Source: CAZDDB01 sp963843285
GTDB lineage: Bacteria; Acidobacteriota; HRBIN11; JAKEFK01
Length of the DNA stretch: 64,000 nt
Assembly: GCA_963843285.1 (NCBI GenBank)
Contig: CAWJJO010000002.1
Location: 372,001 to 436,000 of the forward strand
Reading direction: 5' to 3'
Both the position numbers and the translations under genes were made by a program. The notes under the pieces are model-generated. The model worked only from the letters and a program-made list of their open reading frames with translations, searched no databases and was not told the origin of the DNA. Below, piece after piece: positions 7,965 through 17,900 of this stretch; the first letter of the stretch is position 1; each line of letters begins with the position of its first letter.

Positions 7965-10900
7965 TTTTGGATTCTCACTTTTGCGCCGAACGAATTGCCC
8001 CTCACTGCAGCGTCATACATCATCTCTGCATGTGCGGCCGGTTGGATGAAGCTGCCCGGAATCGTAGCTCGCCCGCGGAAATAGAAATCGTATGTTCCCT
8101 TGGGAAGCGTGTTGTAGTAAAACGCAACCTGATCGTCCAGATAGGCCGCGTACGTGGGTTGCATTGTGATCTGGCCTGTTGCTCTTGATTCCGGCGGCGC
8201 CGTTGCAAGATTTGGATTGAGCGGCTCCATCCCTGCAGCAATCGGGATCACGACCGCCACATAGTTTCTGTCCTTCGGATTCACGATCTGGACGTGTTCT
8301 TCAACCACGTCCCCAACGGAGAATTCCAGTGTCGTTTCTGTTGTTTTGAGAGCCATGCGATCGGCAGGTTCCTGATTGTTGTGAATTCGCAGGATCTCGC
8401 GAATGACGACAAATCCACCGGCTGCAGCCACAACGTGACTGCCGTCGGCAGCGGGGACATAGGATGTTTCGGCCCGCACTACAACCGGTCCTTTTCCGTT
8501 TTGCAACAGGACCTGGACCTCAGCGCTGGTTGTGGACGCAAAGTATGCTGTCGGGGATTCCGGTCCGATCTGCAAATCCTGCGATTCGTTTCCAGAACGG
8601 ATGGCCAAACGATTCGACGCAATTCCGGCAAAGGGCGGTTGCAGTAATTCCGACAGTGCCAGGAGAGCCGCGGCGTTGGCGTTTGTGCTTCCCCAGCCAT
8701 CGCCCTGGCCCAGAGTGACCAGCGCCTGGATCAACACTTGAAGTTTTGGAGTCTTCGGTTCGATTCGACTCAGCGTGCGCGTCATTTCGGCAACCGTCCG
8801 TGTTTCACTCGGCAGAATCAACGGACTTCTCACGCGGTCTTGCAAACCGCCGTAAATCTCGCGTCCCTGATGCAATCGCACGATCATTCCATCCCAGAGT
8901 TTTTGTGATAGGGAATGCACGGCCGAAGCATCGCTGACCGCAGGGAGAACACGAAGAACTTCCGCCGTCGCTTCGAGATCCAAATAGTCAGTCTTGCGAG
9001 CCAGCTCCGCAGCATAGGCGGGATTCAGTTTTCCAGCGTCTGCCAGAGCTGCCAGCGCCCATGTACGTTCTGCAAATTCCTCCCCCGTAATAAAGTGACT
9101 GTAATCCGATCTCAGCGCGCGGTCTAAAGAAGCCGTCAGTGTGTTCAGAACTTTCTGATCCATCGGGAATCCGGCATTCCGAGCTTCGATCAAAAACTGG
9201 ACAACCCACGCCGTTAAAGAAACCGAACCTCTCGAACCGGGCCAGTAGGCGCACAGTCCGTTGGAGTCGATGACCGCGGGAATCCATTCGAATGTCTCAT
9301 TTACAGCGCGCTGAAGATCTTTTTCGGTTCCGCGTTGATGCAGCAGATCGCGAAATTTCTTCAACGCGATATACGCACGCGCGCGGCTCACTTTTTGTTC
9401 TGTGCATCCATAGGGATATTCCAGCAGAAAATCGAGACCGGCCGCCATTCGTACCAATCCGGGATGTCCGGAGATCAGGACCGTACGCTTCACAGTACCG
9501 GGACGCGCAGGCTCCATCAATTTTGGAATCGGCACCGGTTTGCCCGGCAGCAGATCCTGCAATGTGCGCAATGTGATTCGCGGGCGATCCTCAAGAATCG
9601 GGAGTTTGACTTCGAATGCGTCCTTCGCTCCATCCGAAGCGCGCTCTACACCCATCAGAAAAATCACTTCTTGATACGAAAGATTTCCGAATTTGTCGTA
9701 GGGTGGAGTGGGAACGTCCACAGGAAAGTCGATCCGTTCGGCACGCGCCGGAATCCAGTTCAGATCTCGCTTTACGGGCCCTTGTACATTCGCTCCTGTG
9801 ACTTTGATCTCCGCGGCGCCTTTGCCTCCATCTCCTTCTACAATGCGCCCGATCGCAGATGCGATAAAGGAATCTCCCGGCCGTACGAACCGCGGAAGAG
9901 CCGGCTGCACGATCACGGGAAGTCGCACAGCAAGTTGACCTGTTGCGAAACCGAATCGCTCGATTCCGCTGACGGCCTTTGCGCGAATTTTAAAGTTCGT
10001 GAGATTGTCCGGCAATTCAACAGTGATGTTCACAATTCCATCCGGTCCCACCAGGATGTTGGGATTGTAATAAGGAACCGTCTTGAAATTTTTCCGTACA
10101 GTTGCGCGTTCCAGAATGCCGGATTCTTCTTCACCTTGATCTCCGCCAGGAGCCTCGGAAAAGGGGAGATATCCGAACGCCATGTTCCGGCTATCGCGAA
10201 TATCTAAACGCGATTTTACGGCCGTGATGAAGTCGGGGAGCGGATCGAGACGTTGTTCTTTTCCAAGCGCCAGTACCCCTTGATCGACAAGCCAGAGCGT
10301 GACTTCACCTGGAAGCGGCGCTTTTTGCGGCGTGCTCAGTTGGATTTTTACTTCGATCTTTTGTGAGGGTCGTGCTTTTGCCGGATAGTCCAGTTTGATA
10401 TCTACACGGTTGTCTACAGGATTTACTTTGATCCACGCGGTTGCAGCCATTGTGGACGGTTTTCCCAAATCGCTTTGATTCGCCGCATTCGGAACCGTGT
10501 CCGGCAGTCGTCCGCGCAGCAACAGGAAGTGAACCGGAATCTGCGGCGCGTAGGCGTTCTGGATCGGCAACCCGAAAGTTGCTGCGCCACCTTTCACCGG
10601 AACCCATTGATAACTGTTTCCATCGGGCGCCTCCGTAATCACCAGAGCGGCTGCCTGTTGATATGGACTCTTCAGCACAAGTGTGGCCGTGTCACCCGGA
10701 TTGTATTCCTCTTTGTCCATTGCAACGGTAAATACCGGACTGACAGGCTTGCTCCATGTCACCGGCTGATCGCCACCAACGTACAGATCGGCGGAGACAA
10801 CCTGCGCGCGTTCCAGCAGATCGCGCGCTTCCAGTTCTACTACGTAAACTCCGGAACGCTGAACCGGCAGAGCGATCGTGACCGGTTCTGTTCCGCTGGT

Positions 10901-13735
10901 GATTGTGGTTTCGGACACCTTCTCATCCACAACATCGGTCGTGTAGCGCGCGACGCCGTCCGAGAAATCGCTTTCCCGCAACAGGGAATGCCATTGGCGG
11001 TTTAATAACCGAACGATTATCTGTTTTCCTGCGATGAGTTTATTGTCCGGACCGGAGACGATGATTTGCGGCTCAATGGCCGCGGCATGTTCCAGATACC
11101 GCGGGACCTTGAGCCCCAGAACGAAAGGCGGTAATGCGCGCACTGCCTTTGTCGCCGTCACGGTTTGATCATCCGGACCCGTCACCGTTGCTTCGATCAC
11201 ATAACTGCGCGGTTGGGCAGTGGGCTCAATCGCGGGGTTCAACAGCAATGTGGCCGATCCTTTATCGTCGGTTGTGTCTTGCTTTTCCAGGCGCGGTGTG
11301 GATTCAAATTTACGATTCGAAGAAAAACGCCCATCCGAAGAATACAGGAAGCCATCCATTCCTTTCAGGTTTTTGGGAACCCATGTGTAAGGAAATTGCG
11401 TCACGCGCCATTGAATATTTTGCCCGGCTACGCTTCCTCCAGCGTAATAATTCGCAGTCAGACGAACTTCGAATTCATGATCCAGCGGAATTTGATCTTC
11501 TGAATGCAGCTGCACTTCGAATGTCGGAATCCGGTAGGCTTCCACTCGAAAAGAGAGAAGGCCAAAACGTTCCCGATTTTTGTTCTCTAAGTGCGCCGTG
11601 TATTCCCCTGTCGGAATATTTGTTTCAGAAAACTTCTGATAAAAACTTCCGAATTCGGTGAGAATTACCGGATATCTCCACTGCAAGCCTCCCGGTCCAT
11701 CCACAACAACAGCAGCTTCGAACGAGAGATTGCTGAGTTTTCCATGATCGCGTGCGCGAAGATAACCTTTGATGTGAACGTCTTCACCGGGTCTGTATAC
11801 AGGACGTTCGGTGAACAAATGGACAAGCCTTTGCGGCTCCGGTTTGCGGCCGCTGATTGATTGGAACGCCCATTGCAGCCAGGTGTCGTCTGTGGGGAAC
11901 CACTGGTTGTCCGCATACCTTTCGGGCGCCCGCGTCGGATCCAGAACCAGCGTGTCGTTGTTTTTCGATACGATGATGCGCTGGACTCTCCATGATTTTC
12001 TGTTTTTCGGATCGCTTCCCGGAGCGTTCCATGGAACCGTTCCTGAGATGTCTGTAATCCCATCAAAGAAAGTGGTCCAGATCGTAGATCTTCCTGTTTC
12101 TTCCAGAATTCCTTCAATCCGGATTCGCGCTCCTGCAACCGGTTGTGCTGTCGAAAGGGAAGTCACTGCAAACCGCACAGCCAGCGGCTCTTCGGCGGTG
12201 GAGAGACTGAGATCGCTAACCTGAATGCGCATCCAGGAACGCTCGTTCGACGTATCCAGGCGCCGGATTCCAACCAGATATGTGCCCGGATTTTGTTTGC
12301 CGGAAATAACGGCCAGGTGCGGTTCCAGATTCAACCCGAATGCCGCGGAGCTTCCTTCTTTTCGCAGCGGAATGGAAACGATTGCAGATACCGCCGGAGA
12401 AGTCAGATTAGAAATCTGGGCGACGATCTCCTGTTCTGAAATGGCGCGTGTGAAATCGACAAACGGTTTCGGTTCTTCACCCGGACCGGGCGGACGCTGC
12501 GATTCATCGGTGCTGACCGGATGATCGGGGAACGGCCAGAATGAACGATCCAGCGGATCGATCGGGAAAATGCGCAAATCCACCCGCTCCTGTCCTCTGC
12601 CTTTGATTGGAATCATCTGCGGTCCGAAGCGCTCCAGGATTCCGTCGCCTTCGGACAGTTTCAAGTAGGCCGGACGCCGCGGAAAGTAGAGATGGATCTC
12701 GCTCTCGCCGTTCGTTTGAAGCCGGTGTCCTCCTTCATCAGTCAGCGGAATCGGGACCAGCGTGATCCGGTAGAGTGTGTCCCATAAGAAATCGCCGCTG
12801 ATTTCAAGAATCTTCGCGCGTGTTGTAAACGTTAGATTTTCTACAGCCGGCGAAAACCGGATCAAATTGCGTCCTTCCACAGGTCCGGTCTGCCGCAATG
12901 TCGACGAAAATTCTGCAACCACAGTCCGGCTGGAAGATTCGCAGCGGATGGCCTGCCCCGCCGTGTATCGCGAGCCCTGTGGCGCAACGGGGTAACGATG
13001 GCTGTAGCATCCGGCACTTACAATGCGAAACGGCTCCGCCGTGGAAAATGAGATTTCCAAAAAGGATTCCGTTGTACTGTCATCGAGCGAAAGACGCAGA
13101 TGCGCAATCGCCCGCGTTCCGCTCGGGATCGAGTTGTGAAAACCAACGACATACTTTGCGGGATCAGAACGGGAGCTCCGTTCCATTTCTTTGATGTCAA
13201 AATTTTCGCGAGTGAGCCACTCCGCTTCGTCTTTGTCGATGCCGGGCAACGGACGTAACTCGATGGTTAGCATCTGTGAAAGCGCCTGCAGATCCAGTGG
13301 TTCAGGGAATGTCATCGTCAGGGCCTCGACCGGATCGAGACCCTGTTCGTTGTTTGCCGGAACCGTTTCCGCAGGAGCAGACATCAATGTGCTGAGGGTT
13401 GTTGTCGCGCTTCCTGCTTTCCATGTAAACCGCGCGAGCGGAGGCCACGGCTCTGCCGGCTTGAACTGCAAAGTGCGCGCATCCAGCCACGTGAACGCAC
13501 CCGGATGAGCGGGTGTCATCTTTACAAATTTCTCCGCATGATCTTCCGGTCCGCCCGTCGTTGGTCCTGTGTCCTGCGCGTAGAAGATCGTAACCGGATC
13601 CCAACGCCGCAAAAAGTGATCCGGGACTACTACAGATCCAGTTTTACCGGTCGGTCGTTGGACTGAAGCCGGTGAAGCATGTGAGAAGATCGATACCAGA
13701 GTGATTGCAACTGCCGCCAGGAGGATTCTGCGCAT
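7961..13735 (-). CDS. Bacterial alpha-2-macroglobulin (thioester protease inhibitor)
   Basis: 1924 residues from ATG 13735, which has an AGGAG site and a clear signal peptide (MRRILLAAVAITLVSIFSHASP). A reading frame extends further upstream to 13858 but only through repeat DNA. The chain of MG beta-sandwich domains includes the bait-region/MG7 area (WLVDQGVLAL) and the MG10-like C-terminus. The thioester motif CTEQ is at about residue 1444 (YPYGCTEQKVSRARAYI) within an alpha/alpha barrel domain, so covalent trapping of proteases should be possible. No lipobox cysteine follows the signal peptide, so unlike the E. coli protein it may be soluble in the periplasm. It overlaps pbpC by 4 nt. Confidence 0.95.
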   Translation of the reverse strand: MRRILLAAVAITLVSIFSHASPASVQRPTGKTGSVVVPDHFLRRWDPVTIFYAQDTGPTTGGPEDHAEKFVKMTPAHPGAFTWLDARTLQFKPAEPWPPLARFTWKAGSATTTLSTLMSAPAETVPANNEQGLDPVEALTMTFPEPLDLQALSQMLTIELRPLPGIDKDEAEWLTRENFDIKEMERSSRSDPAKYVVGFHNSIPSGTRAIAHLRLSLDDSTTESFLEISFSTAEPFRIVSAGCYSHRYPVAPQGSRYTAGQAIRCESSSRTVVAEFSSTLRQTGPVEGRNLIRFSPAVENLTFTTRAKILEISGDFLWDTLYRITLVPIPLTDEGGHRLQTNGESEIHLYFPRRPAYLKLSEGDGILERFGPQMIPIKGRGQERVDLRIFPIDPLDRSFWPFPDHPVSTDESQRPPGPGEEPKPFVDFTRAISEQEIVAQISNLTSPAVSAIVSIPLRKEGSSAAFGLNLEPHLAVISGKQNPGTYLVGIRRLDTSNERSWMRIQVSDLSLSTAEEPLAVRFAVTSLSTAQPVAGARIRIEGILEETGRSTIWTTFFDGITDISGTVPWNAPGSDPKNRKSWRVQRIIVSKNNDTLVLDPTRAPERYADNQWFPTDDTWLQWAFQSISGRKPEPQRLVHLFTERPVYRPGEDVHIKGYLRARDHGKLSNLSFEAAVVVDGPGGLQWRYPVILTEFGSFYQKFSETNIPTGEYTAHLENKNRERFGLLSFRVEAYRIPTFEVQLHSEDQIPLDHEFEVRLTANYYAGGSVAGQNIQWRVTQFPYTWVPKNLKGMDGFLYSSDGRFSSNRKFESTPRLEKQDTTDDKGSATLLLNPAIEPTAQPRSYVIEATVTGPDDQTVTATKAVRALPPFVLGLKVPRYLEHAAAIEPQIIVSGPDNKLIAGKQIIVRLLNRQWHSLLRESDFSDGVARYTTDVVDEKVSETTITSGTEPVTIALPVQRSGVYVVELEARDLLERAQVVSADLYVGGDQPVTWSKPVSPVFTVAMDKEEYNPGDTATLVLKSPYQQAAALVITEAPDGNSYQWVPVKGGAATFGLPIQNAYAPQIPVHFLLLRGRLPDTVPNAANQSDLGKPSTMAATAWIKVNPVDNRVDIKLDYPAKARPSQKIEVKIQLSTPQKAPLPGEVTLWLVDQGVLALGKEQRLDPLPDFITAVKSRLDIRDSRNMAFGYLPFSEAPGGDQGEEESGILERATVRKNFKTVPYYNPNILVGPDGIVNITVELPDNLTNFKIRAKAVSGIERFGFATGQLAVRLPVIVQPALPRFVRPGDSFIASAIGRIVEGDGGKGAAEIKVTGANVQGPVKRDLNWIPARAERIDFPVDVPTPPYDKFGNLSYQEVIFLMGVERASDGAKDAFEVKLPILEDRPRITLRTLQDLLPGKPVPIPKLMEPARPGTVKRTVLISGHPGLVRMAAGLDFLLEYPYGCTEQKVSRARAYIALKKFRDLLHQRGTEKDLQRAVNETFEWIPAVIDSNGLCAYWPGSRGSVSLTAWVVQFLIEARNAGFPMDQKVLNTLTASLDRALRSDYSHFITGEEFAERTWALAALADAGKLNPAYAAELARKTDYLDLEATAEVLRVLPAVSDASAVHSLSQKLWDGMIVRLHQGREIYGGLQDRVRSPLILPSETRTVAEMTRTLSRIEPKTPKLQVLIQALVTLGQGDGWGSTNANAAALLALSELLQPPFAGIASNRLAIRSGNESQDLQIGPESPTAYFASTTSAEVQVLLQNGKGPVVVRAETSYVPAADGSHVVAAAGGFVVIREILRIHNNQEPADRMALKTTETTLEFSVGDVVEEHVQIVNPKDRNYVAVVIPIAAGMEPLNPNLATAPPESRATGQITMQPTYAAYLDDQVAFYYNTLPKGTYDFYFRGRATIPGSFIQPAAHAEMMYDAAVRGNSFGAKVRIQK

Positions 13736-13776
13736 GATGATTTTCTCCTGTACCGGCAATCGCAAGTACCATGCCA

Positions 13777-13815
13777 GCGGTTTGTAACGCCGGCGTCCCC
13801 GCCGGCCCAGTCGTC
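13777..13815. repeat. Dispersed GGTTTGTAACGCCGGCG repeat, partial copy
   Basis: GGTTTGTAACGCCGGCG followed by TCCCCGCCGGC is one arm plus part of the second arm of a palindromic family also seen at 14186-14227, 25587-25669 and 39853-39912. It lies upstream of the macroglobulin gene. A fragment of the GCAGGCTTCCAGCCTGC family follows at about 13880-13905. Confidence 0.7.
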
Positions 13816-13924
13816 GAGTCACTGCAGGGTCACTTTGTTCTGTGCCGCCGATACACAAAACGGGGAAAACAACACACGTATGGGCCGCAGGCTTCCAGCC
13901 TGCCGCGCTATCAAACTGCCATGT

Positions 13925-14190
13925 CTATGGCGTTCGCCACGAAGCGGGAAGTCTCTTGAAATCTGTCTTGTCGAATGTGCAGACCTGATCCCCACCCTGC
14001 AGTACGCGGAGAGACAGATAGGAGTCAATAAAGTCCACGTTCTTGTCGCGGGCCAATTCGAACGCATCGATTAGGAGCTCCCGGTCTTCTACCTCCAGAT
14101 GGTCCGAGGAAAGAAACGCAGAATCAAGGAGTATCCGTTTTCCGGGAGAAATGAGAAAAGCTCGGACTGCGCAGGAGCATGCTTTACGGT
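13925..14190 (-). pseudogene. PIN-domain (VapC-like) toxin, C-terminal fragment
   Basis: The minus strand reads ILLDSAFLSSDHLEVEDREL, continuing through VDFIDSYLSLRV to CTFDKTDFKRL before a TAG at 13927-13925. This is the C-terminal half of a PIN ribonuclease: the VDFxDxYL segment and the final TFDxxDF motif with metal-binding aspartates are present. The N-terminal half with the first catalytic Asp and the conserved Glu is absent. The fragment stops at a perfect palindromic repeat at 14186-14227, which probably replaced or interrupted the 5' end. No start codon is available. It lies next to an intact MazF module, as if several toxin-antitoxin units had landed in this gap. Confidence 0.65.
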
Positions 14191-14227
14191 TTGTAACGCC
14201 GGCGTCCTCGCCGGCGTTACAAACCGT
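14186..14227. repeat. Perfect 18-bp palindrome, GGTTTGTAACGCCGGC family
   Basis: ACGGTTTGTAACGCCGGC (14186-14203), a 6-nt loop and its exact reverse complement (14210-14227). It marks the 5' break of the PIN fragment and lies 17 nt downstream of the mazF stop. Confidence 0.85.
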
Positions 14228-14243
14228 TTTTCAGGAACTGAAA

Positions 14244-14570
14244 CTAAAATCCAAGTGAGAAAAGAAGCGCTGAGCGCAATTCGAGCATTTTTTGACGCGT
14301 GAGCGAGGTAATCAGAGGCCCGATCTTTGCTTTTGATACCGTTTGGAGGTGATCCAGATTCACCACACAGTCCTGAAGCATTCCATCTTTTCTCCGATCC
14401 AGGTATACCTCTGACGGTATATCGCGGATCGTTGTGGTTACCGGGGCGATCGTTACTTCGCCTAAAAAGTCAATTGCCGAATCGCGAGTGAGGATTACAA
14501 CCGGACGATTCTTGTCGGGGTGTGAGAATTTGTACCACCGGACCTCACCGCGTTTCAAGGCTCTACCCAC
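14244..14570 (-). CDS. MazF/PemK-family toxin (endoribonuclease)
   Basis: 108 residues, typical MazF length. The N-terminus GEVRWYKFSHPDKNRPVVIL carries the conserved RP-V-L segment of the SH3-like barrel. It is followed by VTIAPVTTTIRDIPSEV, DCVVNLDHLQTVSKAKIG (the usual site of the conserved D-Q pair) and a C-terminal helix. MazF toxins cleave mRNA at short sequences and are held by an antitoxin C-terminal tail. The ATG lies inside the 3' end of the upstream antitoxin gene (16-nt overlap), so the pair is co-translated. The module sits between two very large envelope genes and looks like a later insertion. Confidence 0.92.
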   Translation of the reverse strand: MGRALKRGEVRWYKFSHPDKNRPVVILTRDSAIDFLGEVTIAPVTTTIRDIPSEVYLDRRKDGMLQDCVVNLDHLQTVSKAKIGPLITSLTRQKMLELRSALLFSLGF

Positions 14571-14788
14571 ACCTGTTCGGATTCCCAGACACTAAACTCA
14601 CCGCGTCTTACCGGCTTTCTTTTGTAGCCGGCCCGGTGTTTCTGCTCCAGTTGCCGGGTCTGAATTTCTTTCAATGCGGAACGCAGGGCCTGTCTCGTAA
14701 AACCCGATCGTGTGGTTCCTAATTTCTTTGCTGCTTGATCCACAAGAGCAACGAGATCTTCCTCCAAAGTCATCTGGACTGTCTTCAT
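14555..14788 (-). CDS. Ribbon-helix-helix antitoxin of the MazF module
   Basis: 77 residues starting MKTVQMTLEEDLVALVDQAA. A beta-strand (VQMTL) is followed by two helices (EDLVALVDQAAKKLG, then TRSGFTRQALRSAL), the CopG/RHH fold that dimerises on DNA. The charged C-terminal tail (KRKPVRRGEFSVWESEQVW) is the likely toxin-binding region. An upstream in-frame ATG at 14839 would add residues translated from the operator region and is rejected. It has no Shine-Dalgarno. A strong promoter ends 7 nt before the ATG and carries two ATAGCTAT palindromes, fitting autoregulation. Confidence 0.88.
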   Translation of the reverse strand: MKTVQMTLEEDLVALVDQAAKKLGTTRSGFTRQALRSALKEIQTRQLEQKHRAGYKRKPVRRGEFSVWESEQVWVEP

Positions 14789-14789
14789 A

Positions 14790-14824
14790 ATAGCTATTCT
14801 AATCCATATATGAATAGCTATCAA
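14790..14824 (-). promoter_or_regulatory. Promoter and twin-palindrome operator of the antitoxin-toxin operon
   Basis: On the minus strand TTGATA (14824-14819), a 17-nt spacer, TAGAAT (14801-14796) and 7 nt lead to the ATG at 14788. The palindrome ATAGCTAT occurs twice, at 14790-14797 and 14814-14821, 24 bp apart. One copy overlaps the -35 and the other the -10/start region. RHH antitoxins bind paired short palindromes of this kind, so this is a likely autoregulatory operator. Confidence 0.7.
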
Positions 14825-14901
14825 GATGGTGCGCCACAATCATCTGCGGTCGGGACGCCCGCGCTCCAATTCCCGCTCTCCGCGTCCTCCGTGGTTGAAT
14901 C

Positions 14902-17900
14902 CTACTCCGAATCACCATCGTACTCATACGAATCGTACTCGTCCGGATTCTGGTCCGGTTCGGGCTGGTAGTTTTTAGCAGCTGGAGACGTGAGTTGAAT
15001 CGAAGCTCCCGGCACCACCGGCGTGGACGACGCCAGGTAATTGCGAATGACATCTTCCGGTGGCCGGGAGTCCGGCAATTGCACTCCTGCCAGAGCAGGC
15101 TGGATCTGGATCGGTCCGGAGTCCGTGGGCGCGTGCACTGCAAGCAGGTAGGTTCCCGTTTTCAGCTCCGGCATTTGCACGACGCCTTTGCCGATCACGG
15201 ACCCCGAACTGTCCATCAAAGTCGCTTCCGCAAGATCCGAATCAGACCGGACTCCGATTCCGACGCGCCCTGCCTGCGCGACGAAAAACGAAAACAACCT
15301 GGTGGAACCTGCAGCAAGCACCACTGCTGCCTGCAATCCTTCTACAATATTCGTTACGGGTGTGACTGTGATTTCCGCGTTTCCGGACAAATCGTCTGCC
15401 AGTGCGCGCAGTGTAATGAAAGCCTGACCTTCCGTCACGTATGTATCGAGAACGCATCCCGATTCGTGGACATCGACTTCGGGATCGCGGTCCGTGCGTT
15501 GGAGCCTGGATATCACCGGATCCGTTGTGCGGACAGACAGAAGGGAAGGATCGGTGATCCGGATTCTGACGGCTTGTTCCTTTCCATACAGCGGGACGAT
15601 TGCGGGTGGTGTCAGATTGATTGGCTGTGTGGCGGTTTTGCTTCCCCAGATCCCGCCCGGTTCCAGCCATCCCAGTATGAATCCGGCTCCGTGATTCAGA
15701 AGAAGCGTTCCTCCCGCAGCAGGCAGGGGCACATCCGGCCCCCGGCTGATTTTGCCACCGGTCGAAACGAGCACTGCCTCCTTTACAGCACCCCGTATGT
15801 GAAGGACCGATGGTCCCTGCATCTGCGGAATGGAGAATCTTGCTATTCCTGTAGTACTATACTTGCTTGTAAACGGCTGATCCGCTGTTATCCTGGCCGG
15901 AATCACATCATCCGTTATGGGTAACGCTTCGATCGAATATCGATCCGGTGCATCGCGAAGATGCAGAATCAAAACTCGTCCGCCCTGTGTATCTATACTC
16001 TCTTCAAAGGGCTCATTCCCCTGCCAGTGGATGGACAGAATGTTGTCTCCATCGGTAAGGGCGGCGACAAGCGACGATCCAAGCGCGATTTTCAACCGCT
16101 TCCATCCGGCCGGCAGCTGCAAGGATTCCGCGACGATGCCTTGAACCGTACTGCTGTAAGGTCCCAACTCTAATTGCCGGACTGCCGGTTCTGGAAACCC
16201 GAAGTGAATGACACGCGTCTCACCCGGATCCGGACTATATGTCGCCTGCCATAGAGCGATTGCTGCGCGGTCTGACGTCATAGAAACTGTCGCTGCGGCT
16301 TTCTTTGCGACCGCCATGCGATCCGGAACAAGGACAGAGCCGGCTTGCCGGGAAACGATTCCAATTCCGGGCTGTCCAGTAGCAGATCGCGCGATTGCTA
16401 CTACCGGACCCGTTTCCGGTGTCACAATGTCGACCGTCGAGGGTTCATCAAATAAGGCAAGCCCTGTTTCGATTCCAGCGGGGAGCACTACCCTCACTGC
16501 CTTCACGATCGTGTTCGGTCTTCCGCTCAGCCAGAGAAAATCTCCCGTTGCAGAAACAAGTCCGCGAACTGAAGGAACAAGCGGATGATGTCTGCTCGTT
16601 GACCAGCTTACGTCTCCGATCAGAAACATCCCGGCCGTAATATTTGTAATCGTCACAATTCCAGTAGACGGCAAAGTAACTCCTCTTTGAAGCTCCTGTT
16701 CGGTTACATGTGGTGGAGTGATCGCGACCGCGCTGAACTTTACCGGAGTGCCTCGTTGATCCACGGACCATAACCGGGCGCGGCAGAGCGTTCCCGGTAC
16801 GACGGGGATTTCCAAATGAGCGGAAGGGGAAACGGAAGTTCCGATCGTTTGCCAGCGGCCTTCGATAAAGGCATCGAGCGAAGTCCCGACTGTCTCTGTA
16901 GACGCAGTGTGGAAAGCTATCACCTCTGCTTTTAGCGGAATCTGCAACGGATAGATATGAATATTTTCATCCGGCACGACTTCGAAGGACGCGGGTAACT
17001 GCAGTGAAGCTTCCAGTTTTTCTTCGGGCATCTTCATCGCAATCTTGGTGGCTCCGCTTGTTCCATCCACCGCATCGACTTGAAGCTGATACAAGCCTGG
17101 AGCCGGCGCGGTTGCGATCTCGAAATTCCAGTCATCCGCGCGATCGTCACTCTTTGCAATTACGTTCCCGTCCATATCGCGCAGCCGCGCCAGCACGTCC
17201 ACCGAGCCGAAAGAGCTGATCTGCACCATCGCATATTTTCCGATCGAAACCGGTATTTCAAGAGGTAGGGTGACATCGCGTTCGAGGCCGGACACAAGCT
17301 GGTCCGGATGGATCAATAACATGTACTCGGCGTGATTGTTGCGACGGAGACAGGTCACCTGAAGTTGATATTCGCCCGGCTCCAGATGTCCCTTCCAGCC
17401 GCGACCGGGCGGAACAAACGCGACCTTACCGGCAGAACCCACTCGAAGCAGATCTGCCTGCATTTCACCTGTCAACGTAATCGTTGCATCCAGCGGAGCG
17501 GGCACCGTGAATCGCCACACATCAGGTATTCTTTCTTCTTTCGCGGGAGATTCCTGCCAGACATGATGGGTTTGACGGTCCAGACCGATCGGATGCGGTC
17601 CGTGTCCTTCGAGCTGTTCCGGATCTTTGATGTGCTCCAGAAGTGTGATCCGTCTTGATGGCACGGGTTCCGGCATCAACATCAACCGGTAATCCCCTGG
17701 ATCGAAATCCCGTTCCAAATCGGCTTTGATATTTGGAATCTCAATCGGCCAGCCATCTGAATCTTCCAATCTGCAGCGAAATGTCGTTCCCACTCCAAAT
17801 GATCGAACGCGATACCGTCCGGGTTTGTCGATTTTGAATTCATACAGTACGGCCTGTCCTGCCGGGAGCGAGATGCGCGCAGGGCGTCTGTCCGCTAGCG

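Noticed and set aside
13736..13858. N-terminal extension of the macroglobulin gene to 13858
   Set aside because: The extra codons are palindromic repeat DNA; the signal peptide and an AGGAG site mark ATG 13735.
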